64,000 nucleotides of DNA from contig OX381715.1 of the NCBI GenBank assembly GCA_947462335.1, positions 41,392,650 through 41,456,649 on the forward strand, given 5' to 3'. The position numbers were made by a program, and so were the translations under genes. Positions 9,080 through 20,094 of this stretch are shown in pieces. Position 1 is the stretch's first letter, and each line of letters starts with the position of its first letter. The notes below the pieces were generated by a model. It was not told the DNA's origin and ran no database searches. It was given only the letters and a program-made list of their open reading frames with translations. Origin of the DNA: Harmothoe impar. Lineage: Eukaryota; Annelida; Polychaeta; Phyllodocida; Polynoidae.

Positions 9080-10222
9080 TCACGCTGAGCCGCCCTGGTC
9101 GCCGTTTCGGTCACCACCCCGGCGATAATGGGGGCAATTCAGCATACCATGATCATTGGAACCACAAGTGCAGCTATGCCTATACCTACACCCATCACAT
9201 CTGTGACCCTGGGCGTGGTCAAAGCATATTCCTCTCTCTGATGCAATCCTCCTCCATCCGTTCAGGGGTTGGCGTCTCCCTGACCCGGACCCCTGGTTAT
9301 ATCCCTGACTCCTGCCTCCTCGGGAACTGGGACCTTTGCTTGCTTGGTACCTGTGAGCCTTTGTACCACTGGTACCCAAATACATGTTGGATAGATGAGT
9401 GTCACCCCCCACAAAGGCCTTGCATCCAAACTCACGGGCCCTATCCCTCATCTCATAATCATACTCTACGAGGGCCTCGGTAGCATAAATCCCTGTGGAT
9501 GCCATCCAGGAAATGTATGAAATGTGTTGAAGTAGCCCGGTGATGTTGAACCCCCTACTGGATAAGTCCTCCATCAATCTAGTTAATAGGTAGATCAGCT
9601 TCTCAGGATTATCCACCTGAAGTGGACACCTCCTCTCAGCGGCTGGTAGAAATCTGCGCAAAGCGAACTTACTCAGATTTTGAATGGGCCTCCCACCCAG
9701 ATTATCGATGCCCGCTCCAATCTCCGCACCGTCCATGACTGCAGCGTCGATGCCGTCCTCCACGGGGTCCTCCGGGTCCGGGATCCTGACTGGAGGCACC
9801 TCAGGCTGGGCTTGAGGGGTCCTGAAGTTGAAAGGCCGCCGGTGAGGGTGGGCGCCATCTTGTTTCTCGGGCATGCGGGCCATCATTTGGGCCATCATAC
9901 CCTCCATCTTAGACATCCTTGCGTTCAGATCGAGAGAAAGTTTGTTAAACTCCTCCAGGATTCCGGATAAGTCCTCTAGTTTGTGCAAAGATTGATCTAG
10001 ATCAGTCTTGGTGTCCTTGGTAGTGTCCTTAGGCCTAGCACCACCTGAAGCACCTCCTGTGGCCGCCGGCGGAGTCTCCTTTCCCTTCTCCTTTTCACGC
10101 TCCTCCCGTTCACTTTTCCTCCTTACCCTTTGTTCACTGTACTCACGATCGTCCTTACAATACGGACAATCCGCCCTGCGTCCGTCATACTCTTCCTTAC
10201 ATCCGTCACAAAACTTAGGCAT
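9080..10222 (-). CDS. Gag-like protein of a DIRS/Ngaro-class retrotransposon (orphan)
   Basis: I take the start at ATG 10222 (MPKFCDGCKEEY...), because the N-terminus then begins with a zinc-binding CxxC...CPYC motif like that of the Gag at 44.9 kb (MPTVCFCGFEY...CPQC); the frame stays open 21 codons further upstream. The 380 residues comprise that N-terminal finger, a basic Glu/Arg region, a Met-rich helical segment (MSKMEGMMAQMMARM), a central domain with conserved-looking hydrophobics (FALRRFLPAAERRCPLQ), and a C-terminal CCCH/zinc-knuckle-like cluster (CFDHAQGHRCDGCRYRHSC, then CTC and C-P-H) followed by a basic Gly/Asp tail. Such proteins package element RNA. It is intact as a frame, but the rest of the element is missing apart from a 105-codon remnant. 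Confidence 0.65.
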   Translation of the reverse strand: MPKFCDGCKEEYDGRRADCPYCKDDREYSEQRVRRKSEREEREKEKGKETPPAATGGASGGARPKDTTKDTKTDLDQSLHKLEDLSGILEEFNKLSLDLNARMSKMEGMMAQMMARMPEKQDGAHPHRRPFNFRTPQAQPEVPPVRIPDPEDPVEDGIDAAVMDGAEIGAGIDNLGGRPIQNLSKFALRRFLPAAERRCPLQVDNPEKLIYLLTRLMEDLSSRGFNITGLLQHISYISWMASTGIYATEALVEYDYEMRDRAREFGCKAFVGGDTHLSNMYLGTSGTKAHRYQASKGPSSRGGRSQGYNQGSGSGRRQPLNGWRRIASERGICFDHAQGHRCDGCRYRHSCTCGSNDHGMLNCPHYRRGGDRNGDQGGSA

Positions 10223-10416
10223 TGTGAACGGATAACTGACGCACTTAGTATAGGAAAGAAAAAATGAACTTAATCCAACGGCCACCTAACACAGACTGAC
10301 CGAGCGGTGGGCGGATTTGAACAGGTGGGGCCAGCTTGGGGCGCCCCCTGGAGTATACATTATGAACCACCATTTGCCGCTGCTCCCAAATATATTACTG
10401 TTATCCAGTCAGATAC

Positions 10417-10417
<1 letters not shown>

Positions 10418-10475
<58 letters not shown>

Positions 10476-10480
10476 CATAT
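10418..10480. repeat. (TA)n microsatellite
   Basis: A nearly pure TA run of about 60 bases forms the left edge of the element at 10.4-12.5 kb. Confidence 0.9.
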
Positions 10481-12323
10481 GGGTGAGACCATCTATAAAT
10501 GTACAATTGTGGTTCCAAAAGAAATAATCAACAAACTTAACATTAGTGTATACAACTTCATTATATCTAAAGCCTCATATCTTGGCAAAATGAAAACCCC
10601 CGGCCGATTGATTAACTCCCAGGGGGTCAGTTTTTATTCATTATCAACCAAAGGCTACTAATATTGTGTAACATCCATCAGATCTATTTTCCTAGCATAT
10701 AAAATATATCTAAAATATGCCACAGTCATTCCAAATTACATGGGCAAGTAGGCTTGATATATAAGAACATGCATGAAAAATTTCAGAACCCAGAGAGGAA
10801 GAACTTTATTGTAATGTGTTGGCAAACTTTTTGAAGTAGTTAAAATTGTGGAGTTTTTCCTAACATAACTCCAACTTTAATCTATTTTGCTCAAAATTAC
10901 TCTTTTTATCATTAAACTCTCTTAGTATTATCCCAATCATGTATACTTTCAAAATTATGTATACTTTTGCAACCATATACACATTATTTGCATGGTAAAC
11001 CCATATATAAGGAGCTGAATCACAATAGATCTGATGGATGTTACATTTGTCATATTACTCAGGATAAACCTAGTTCCATGAGCACCAAATATCATCAAAC
11101 ACTACCAAGACCTGTTCACCTTAGCTATCCTTGTATAAAACAGGTTTGATGTTTGTTCTAGGTGGCCAAACTGATTTAAAACACCCATTTAGGGGCTCTA
11201 CAGGCTGTTTCAGAACAGAAATATCATTATTTTCACACTTGTGATTTCTTTGGTCAAAAACTGAAGTATCTGCTATGGTCTAAATCAGTGTCTGGTGTAA
11301 TAAAGGTACCATAGGAGCATACTATGTTACAATATGAAGAGGTTGCAGTGAGCAGAAATGAGATCTTTGAAGAATAATCTGATAATGTAACGTTCGTCAG
11401 ATAAATAAAATGTGCCCTAAATTAATGAACAGTCGGTGAAAATAACATTTTGAAGGTTCAGGATATTAGACAAGACACACCTTTAAGATATTATCCAGTG
11501 ATAACTCTAAGCTAGTTCATATTAACATCTCTGGGCTGATATCAATTTTCCAGTGTAACATCCGTCAGATCTATTCCCAAGAACTTTGTAATCAGTTTGA
11601 AAGGCAAATAGACTAATGCCTGGATATGTTTAGCAAACAAAATTGATAGCTTGGGGCTATAGGTAGAATATCTACCACAGATGCATGTACTTTGATGACT
11701 ATTTGAGAAGTTTCATATATATCTGATGGATGTTACATAGATAGATCTGACGGATGTTCCATGGGGCAAATTGGAGCTAAATAGGTTGTACATTCCACAG
11801 GAGCAACATTAGGAGGGAACTATTGCTCAAGATTGATCAATGTGTGGTCAGCGATGGTTGTAGGACACATTTAATGTTTAGAAGTGCATAAATTCATGCT
11901 GGAGAGAGGCTAATGTGTGTGTAACGTCCGAAGATCTATTCTGTCCACAATAGGTTTATCGGACCCTGAGCTGAGAAAAATTAATAAATTCTCAATTTTC
12001 TTTCTGTCAATATGAAACCCATAACAACCCTCTAGGTGGATGATAAAATGGCTATTAAACTCAGTTTATTAACCAGCCATTTGGCCACCTCAAATAGATC
12101 TGACGGACGTTACATTTATGTGAATCTTAGGTTTGACGGACCATAAATCAAAAAAATCTCATCAAACACACCAAAAGTGTTTTTTTTCTGAAAGTCTCAA
12201 CTATTCCCTGTCACAGAAAAAGGATTTTACTAAATAAATCCAGTAATTCTGGTTCTGTAGCATTTTGCAGGATAATGTACCTGTCAAAATACCTGAATTG
12301 TACATTTATGGATGGTCTCACCC

Positions 12324-13084
<761 letters not shown>

Positions 13085-13200
13085 CATATACATATATATA
13101 TATATAGGGTTAAAAAGATGCATATGGCTTGGGAGGGATTAGAACTCCTGCACCTTGTGTCAAAAAGCCACAGTGCTAACCACTACAGTATAATGGACTG
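13085..13200 (-). mobile_element. tRNA-derived SINE head with TA-rich tail
   Basis: Read on the minus strand from about 13200 there is TGTAGTGGTTAGCACTGTG, a Pol III A-box-like element, followed by GGTGCAGGAGTTCTAATCCC, a B-box-like element, at about the spacing of a tRNA gene. Acceptor-stem pairing is not evident, so it is not a functional tRNA. A short TA run (13095-13107) lies on the 3' side, as in SINE tails. Consistent with a tRNA-derived SINE fragment. Confidence 0.6.
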
Positions 13201-13659
13201 GAAGGAATGTCCAGCTACAACCCACTCACAATAGTTACACCATGTTTATACCCCAATCTCGGACATAAGATTTGGCTGGGCTGGTTCCTGGTGACCAGGG
13301 GGATACAATTGGTACCAGAGCAACACATGGTGGCACCACCAGTATCTCACTAGTGCCTGATACTGCTGTATTGGCGACATGGCCTGACGCTCATGTTTGC
13401 CTTAGTGCGGCAGGTTTAGCTGTATTACCACTATAAAGGCCATCCACAGTTATAAGGTATATTATGTACCATGAACGTGTTCACAGGTTGTATGGGGTAT
13501 TCAGTAACATAGCCTGACTGACTCACATACACGTCCTTTGGGTTGTCGACCTACCTAGTTTCCCAACGAATAGGACTGACACAGCCTATAGGAAAACGTT
13601 TGGCGACACACACCCTTTTTCGTAAATCGGGTCTGTTATGTTGGTCTCAGGGTCACCAA
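13201..13659. other. No gene seen
   Basis: No recognisable motif or repeat boundary. Confidence 0.4.
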
Positions 13660-14090
13660 ATCCTCCTTCAGTATTACTTTCCCCTTCTTCATCTGATTCG
13701 CTGTCTCTGTCTGCTATTTAGCTATACATAGACCATCTGCCCCTTATGTGTGTGGATCTACCTGTGGATTTCTGTCCCTTTCTGTCTAGTCCAGCCTTTT
13801 TCGTTTTGCCCCTCTGAATGATCCTCTTCTCTGTATGTGTATTTTGCCTCACTCCGTCTCTGTATGGCTTTCCTGCAGAGCCACTCTCAATCTCCCTGTC
13901 TTTGTCTGTCTCTCCTCGACTGCCTGTCTCTGTTTTTCTCTGTCCATCCGCCTGCCAGCCTTTCTGTTTTTCTCCTCTGTCTCTGTCTGTCCCTCTGTCT
14001 CTCTGTCTCTGCCTCCCACTCTCTCTGTCGCTCTCTCTCTCTCTGTGTCTCCTTCTCCCTTTCCCTCTCTGTACCTCTTGTCTCCATCCC
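13660..14090. repeat. Pyrimidine-rich CTCTGTCT repeat tract
   Basis: Degenerate repeats of CTGTCTCT/CTGTCCCT run mostly from 13840 to 14085. The open frames on both strands (Ser/Leu-rich forward, Arg/Asp/Glu-rich reverse) follow from this composition and are not taken as genes. Confidence 0.75.
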
Positions 14091-14499
14091 TCCCATATCC
14101 TCGCTAACTGCCTGTAGAACCCCTGAGGGCAGCATCCATCGGCATTGCACCAGTGAATGGGCTGGGCCGCCTCCCTCCTGTCAACCATACAGTATTCCAG
14201 GCTGCAAAAAAATAATGGAGGCCAAGGCTAGAGTATAGCCCCATTTCTAATCACGCTTAATACGGCCTGGGGGGTTTAACCTGCATTCTGCATCCAGCTA
14301 AACACCCTACAGAGGGTGCTACATTGTAGCGGCTATGAGGACAGAAGCACACAGAGGGGACACGGGCCGCTGAACATGTATTTGTCAAACCAGGTGAAGC
14401 AGGCTCTCGGTGTTCCAGGGTGGCTATACTGTGTTCTCCTGTTTCTGACTTCCCTTATCAATATATATATATATTTATTTATTTTTCATCAAATACGGC

Positions 14500-14850
14500 T
14501 GTCCCATTGACTTAACCAAAGAACGCCGTATTGCACACCCCCCGTGAAATAACCCATGGTCGTATTTCACGGCCCTGTGACGTCATCAAAACGGCGGTTT
14601 GTTTACATTTGAACGGCGTAGAAATAAGCTAATTTAGTCCTTTTAGGCTCCCCCCTACAATAATTTCGGTATTTTGAATCGAGAAAGATGAAAAATAAAC
14701 ACAAAGGTACACTCATTTCCGTCAGTTGACTGGGTTATTTCACTTGTTGACCCTTGGGCCGCATTTCACTCGGCCTACGGCCTCGTGAAATACGGCCCAA
14801 GGTCAACTCGTGAAATAACCCAGTCAACAGACTGAAACTCGTGCACCTTT
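14500..14850. repeat. Long foldback (inverted repeat) next to (TA)n
   Basis: From 14703 to 14848 the arms ACAAAGGT...GACTGGGTTATTTCAC... and ...GTGAAATAACCCAGTC...CACCTTTGT pair over nearly their whole length, with the centre near TCGGCCTACGGCCTCG. The flank at 14505-14580 shares the GTGAAATAACCCA and TATTTCACGG motifs. It probably represents a foldback or MITE-type element. Confidence 0.65.
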
Positions 14851-14852
14851 GT

Positions 14853-14853
14853 C

Positions 14854-14945
<92 letters not shown>

Positions 14946-14951
14946 TATATG
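14853..14951. repeat. (TA)n microsatellite
   Basis: About 100 bases of TA with two TACA/TGTA interruptions directly follow the foldback. Confidence 0.9.
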
Positions 14952-15169
14952 TAATACACATCTCTGGGAAAATCATTGCCTATCAAACATTGTATATGCA
15001 ATGATCAATGTAAAATCCAATGTTTAATTTTCCTTTTGCAAGATATATAGCTTTTTAGTATAGGCCTAGTAGTTTTTAAATATTGGTTGTTTTATTTGTG
15101 TTAGGGATAATACATGCATTGTCATATGGTGATAACGATATTACAATATCACATGATATTACAATATCC

Positions 15170-15360
15170 TTTACACCACAGTTGGCTGAGAGAACAAAAG
15201 ACATGACCTGACTGTATATTACATACAGGGCTGTATGTCAATGAGGTCCAATTTCTCCTACTGAGAGTGTTAGTCAGATATGGATATATATGCATTAGTA
15301 GCTGCATAAGTGTTTTAAGCCTTGATATTGAAGGCATTTATCCTTTGCTAGCTCCTTACA
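15170..15360 (+). repeat. Interspersed repeat copy (TTGGCTGAGAGAACAAAA family)
   Basis: It contains AGTTGGCTGAGAGAACAAAA, then CTGACTGTATATTACATAC, GTTAGTCAGATATG and TTAAGCCTTGATATTG. The same order of blocks recurs at 23.2-23.4 and 55.65-55.85 kb. It is non-coding. Confidence 0.55.
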
Positions 15361-17079
15361 AAATCCCCACCAATATTATATAGGCTTGATAGCCCAAAAT
15401 AGTCCGACCCAAGCTGGCATGCTCCATGCAATTTCGTATGGTTGTATATCACACAAGAAAGTAAAAGCAGATCTGTTTTGTTATACTTTTTAGATGAAAA
15501 TCCCCTTCAATTTTCGCATTGAATTTATCTAGTTTCACCTTATATGATTGATGTTTTCCCGGTACTGTTTTCACTATAAAGATAGTTAACGAGCGGAGAA
15601 TTCCAAATGTAGGAAATATTTTATTTGAAATAAATCAAATAAAAATATTTGTATTGCACGTTTCAGCGTTGGGGATCACTTGGCACAGAAAATTTATGGA
15701 AATATTTTTTCTAAATCACAACTATTTGTTTTTCATTAATTTGGAAATAAATACCCCATGTGGGAAAGTTCAGATTTGTGTATTCACCTCTATTTTTTAT
15801 GTGTAATATCAACCTGAACTATGTTGTGGTCATCCCAAAGGGGTAGGAATACATGTTTTTTGACCTAAATCACATGATTCCAGCCAATAAGTGAACAGCA
15901 AACTGGATCAAGTGGTCACATGTCATGCCATGTAGTCCGAGGGAGCGCGAAAATGAGCTTACCTGTTCAGTTCTGAGTGTAGTAGCGGAGGTACCACAAC
16001 TGCGTCCTACCCCACCTAGTTTCACCTTATAGAAAAAAACGATCCGCCCGCTTCAAGATAATGGTGTAGGAAAAGGGGGACCAATCCCAGGAGGGGGGGG
16101 GCTGAATATAAAGATTTGACTGTTTTAATGATATTTTGATGTGCCGTGTGTCATGGCACACCCTATTCGGCACTTTGGTGTTTGCTAGCCCCGCCCCCTT
16201 TTTTCACCCTTTCAATTTTATGGGTCCGCCCTGCCCCCCCCCCCCCAATAAAGATTTGCTTCCTGCACCTCTGCCAGGGGCTGCTGCCAGATGTAGGGAT
16301 GTCATAGATACCCATAGCATTGATACACCGATACTTCTTGAATTGCGATTATGGCATCGACAAAAGTATCATATCGATACAATATTTGTATCACAGTATA
16401 CCCCATAATTCACCTTTAAAACTGTAAAGGAGTGTAAAAGATGTGTGTAGATATTCCATTTAGAACTTGCTTTTGAAAACGGTGACCTCTTTTTGCCCAA
16501 AATATTGAAGGAAAAGCACCTCAGATTTTGTTCGAGATCAAAACAGTGATGATCGAAATTAAAATGTCAATGACATCCCTAGCCAGATGCTGGGACACAG
16601 AGTGTAGCCTCCTCACAGCCTCCTCCTGTCCTCACCAGGTCGTCCTCCCTCCTATAGTGAGTGTAGAACGTGTCAGGGAGGAGCCCCCCCCCCCCCACCA
16701 CCACCACCACCGACCCCTCCCCCTGCCCTACTGAGGCCAAACCCACCACAGTGGTAGAGAGGCAGCCACACGAGAGGTGCTGCACCTACACAACTCTCTC
16801 CTCCAACTCTACAAACTTATCATTTGTAGACAATATTGACCCTGGTAACCTCACAGGACGGAAAGACAACGTCCAGGGGGAGCTCCACACTGCTTGTACA
16901 CACCTTGACACCTAGTTTTAGAGGTAGGTGTGGTGCCTGCAGGTTTGATACCAGCAGGCTGCAGGTTCACAGTTGTCGGCGTGGTGTGCCGCACATGATA
17001 CCACAGCAGCCAGCGTGGTGTGGCCTGCTTTCTGTCACTTCTACACCATCAACGTGCTGTGCCTCCTCCTCCCAGCACG
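15361..17079. other. No gene seen; G/C homopolymer runs
   Basis: Unique-looking AT-rich sequence gives way near 16.1-16.9 kb to GC-richer DNA with poly-C and (CCA)n runs (16685-16710). The small Pro/His-rich frames here come from those runs. Confidence 0.4.
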
Positions 17080-17670
17080 ATGCAAGCCTGTATCATGTAG
17101 TAATATTGCAAGGCTGTGTTCTGGGACATATAATTTACTACAAGGCTCTGCACTGGGACATTTACATAACTTGATAGGGTTACTGCAAGACACAGCATTG
17201 ACGGAATACAGCAAGGCTGTTTGCTAAGACGTCTACTTCACTATACATTGTAGGAGCAAGGCTGTGCACTGGGACATGTACTTTCCCATAGGAGTACCAA
17301 AATCACGCATACTTTATATATTAGGAGCATCTAAAGGCCCAGCATTGAAGGAGTACCGCTAGGCTCTGCACTGACACATATTGCTACTTAACTATAGGAA
17401 TTACCAGCCTTAGCTGCCATAATCTATACATTAGGACTTGTCTAAAGGCTCAGTACTGCAGGAGTACCTCACGGCAGAGCACTGAGACCTTTACATTACA
17501 ATAAGAGTATAAAGCAAAATTACCATAGGAATATAGCAAAGCCTTGCTTACTTTCCGTCAACGCCTTGCACCCCATACTTGACCATAGGGGTACCACAAG
17601 GCTCGGACCTGGACCCCATACCTACCTAAAGCCTCAGGAGTACCACAGGGCTACATACAGGAAACTTCAG
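17080..17670. repeat. Degenerate tandem repeat (CAAGGCTCTGCACTGGGACAT)
   Basis: Blocks such as AGCAAGGCTGTGCACTGGG and ATAGGAGTACC recur irregularly every 50-110 bases, heavily diverged. It looks like an old minisatellite. Confidence 0.5.
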
Positions 17671-17979
17671 CAAGGATTGACATTAAGTTTAATTGAGCTT
17701 AAGGAGCAGGATACAAGTGACACCACTTAAGTGGGTTTGATAAGCTTGAGACCACTTGGCTGTATAGCAATAAAATACTTATAGATTGCTACTAAAAGGA
17801 GTACCCGTTAGTAGCTATACGGATTGAAAAATCACTTTTATATATTGCATTTTGACCTGATAAAGCTGGTAGCACTAGGTAGGTATTTACGCCTAAGAGG
17901 CATACCTTTGGTTTAATATTATAGTCTTAAATACCAGTAGGATTACGTGGGGTGCCTATTATTAACAGGGGCAATACTA

Positions 17980-18800
17980 CCCCCAGGGTATGGAATAGTA
18001 TAATTCATAATTATATTATTTCTAGCAGTTTTACCCCTTTGCAATTTAATTCCTGCAGGGTTTAAATATTAATCATTTCTGTAACCTCAATATACAGTTA
18101 TATACTTCCTTCAGGGTATCCAATAGTATGAATCTATATAGTCTGCATCGTCTAGGGTATGAATTTGAGTTTTATTGCTATTCTTTTGGCAAAATCTATC
18201 AGGTAACGTCCTTAAATCCAAGGTGAGAAAGTATGACATACAATCGGCGAAATCAAATAACAAATAAAAATGCAGTTTCGAGAGTGGATTGTGGTGGTTC
18301 TGAGGACAGCTTATCTCTCTGTAAATTAAATCATACAGGGCTTTCAATAATATCAATTTCTACAACCTCGATACATACATTTATAATATATAAACTAATA
18401 TAGATATAAGATGTATATATAAACTATTATAAGCTTATACCATGGAATGCCCTGAGGAAACTACACATACTTCAGGGTATTCATTAGTATAAGTGTATAT
18501 ATAGTTTATGCACTGTTTCTATGGTACTTTATGTAAAAGTTCTGAGAGTCTGATATACGCCCTCCAAGGAATTCAATGATATAGCTATTGATTTATAGTT
18601 TCTGCACCGTTCAGAAAGGTGTACGTGGTTTGTGGAGACAGTGCTCTATGGGTAATGATTTCCGCAACCTCAATATTTCCTTCAGGGTATTCAAGAGTAT
18701 AAATTCATATAATTATCATATTTATGTTTATAATTATATCTATATAAACATATATGTAGTTTTTGAACCTCCAGGGTATGTAGTTTTGAGAGTGGTGCTG
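17980..18800. repeat. Degenerate repeat of CAGGGTATTCAATAGTATAA
   Basis: Six diverged copies of CAGGGTATTCAA.AGTATA begin near 17985, 18114, 18336, 18474, 18562 and 18685, several followed by TATATAGTTT and TTTCTGCA. Spacing is irregular (about 90-220 bases). Non-coding. Confidence 0.5.
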
Positions 18801-19493
18801 TAAGTGTTTTGGTTGTGGAGACAGTTCTCTATGAGTAATACGGTGGTGGCGGCTCCATTACCATGTGATAATACTACACTGTACCCCGACCACCACCTGC
18901 CTCCCGTCACCATCACAAACCCCTAGCACACAGCCAGCAACCCGGCCAAACCGCTCAGACCGTATACTGTAAACGTACGTTATTTCGTGCTGTACATATT
19001 TTCACGGATTATGTGAATTTAAATATTAATTTTATCCAGTATAATCCTACAACTACCATATTCAGAAATCCGCCCATTTTGATACACGTGAAATTGTAGT
19101 TTTTAGCAAATTGGCGAAAATAGATGTGAGCGAAAAATATACGTTTACTGTAGGTGATGATGATCCATTTTTATGATCAAATACTTCATTCTGATTACTT
19201 TTATGTTTTCCTATTGACTTTGATTCTCGTCAGAATATTGTCAAAATGCTCTGTTCTGGAAAGCCCATTTTCTTATGAACACTATGTTCCTTGCTACAAC
19301 TAAGAAATGGCACTTGTCCCTTGTCTCTCAGCCTTCATCCCCTGGTCAATCCTAAGAAGTGCCCTTGTCCCCTTGTCGATCTTACCCAGTATTTAAAAAA
19401 TGGATAAGGCGTGTATTAAACGTCCCCCTTTGGTTGCTGAGTGCAGGGACTGTGTGTGTGTACACACTGATAATCTAAATGTGTCAGGCTTTA
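18801..19493. other. No gene seen
   Basis: No convincing frame; AT-rich except for a short C-rich segment at 18870-18960. Confidence 0.4.
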
Positions 19494-19745
19494 GTCTGTA
19501 GTGGCTATCCCAGGTCAGTCACACGGGTATTGGTCAGAATGACAAACTGGTATTGAAATATGACTACGGTAAAACAATGACTAAGGCCTAATACTCAGGA
19601 ATAGAATGAATAAGGTGGGTCAGTCACTACTGACTATGGCTGATAGTATGAACTAAACAGGGTTGGTCATATAGGGGGTCAAAAATTACTAGGTTTGTCG
19701 CTATTGACAAGTTCTGGAGTTCGACGAGTATCTGTGTACTAGGTC
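19494..19745 (-). repeat. Interspersed repeat copy (CTGTAGTGGCTATCCCAGG family)
   Basis: The blocks CTGTAGTGGCTATCCCAGG, GGTCAGAATGAC, AAGGCCTAATACTCAGGAATAG, TCAGTCACTACTGACTATG and CGCTATTGACAAGTTCTGGAG recur in reverse-complement order at 37.35-37.69 kb, with diverged copies at 37.8-38.0 and 24.9-25.2 kb. Confidence 0.65.
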
Positions 19746-20090
19746 TGAGCGGTTCCTACTGAATGGCTCCTTCAGCAGCAGCATCCCCCCCCCCCCCCAT
19801 CACCCTCCCCACCGGTCACCCAGGCACCCATCACCACGTGTGGGTCTGTATCATGTGTACCAGGACCAACATCAACACACCATCCCCGCCAACTGGTGTA
19901 CCAGGTCACCACCCCACAACAAGCACAACTGTAACTGTTACACGGACCACAGCCTCTGCTGCCACTACAAGCTGTAGTGGATGTTGTTGTTATTGTTGTT
20001 GGCGTTGTTGTTGGCATCATCAGGTTGGCGTGGGTTTGATTAGAATCATCTGTAACTCTCTAGGCGAGGCAGACAAAGACATGGTGCCTA
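19746..20090. other. Low-complexity CA/GT and TGT-rich stretch
   Basis: A poly-C run (19787-19797), CAC-rich sequence and (TGT)n near 19983-20016 explain the Thr/Pro-rich frames; no gene is supported. Confidence 0.5.
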
Positions 20091-20094
20091 TACT

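Noticed and set aside
13818..14188. Overlapping frames rich in Ser/Leu (plus) and Arg/Asp/Glu (minus)
   Set aside because: Translation of a CTCTGTCT pyrimidine tract; composition explains the open frames.
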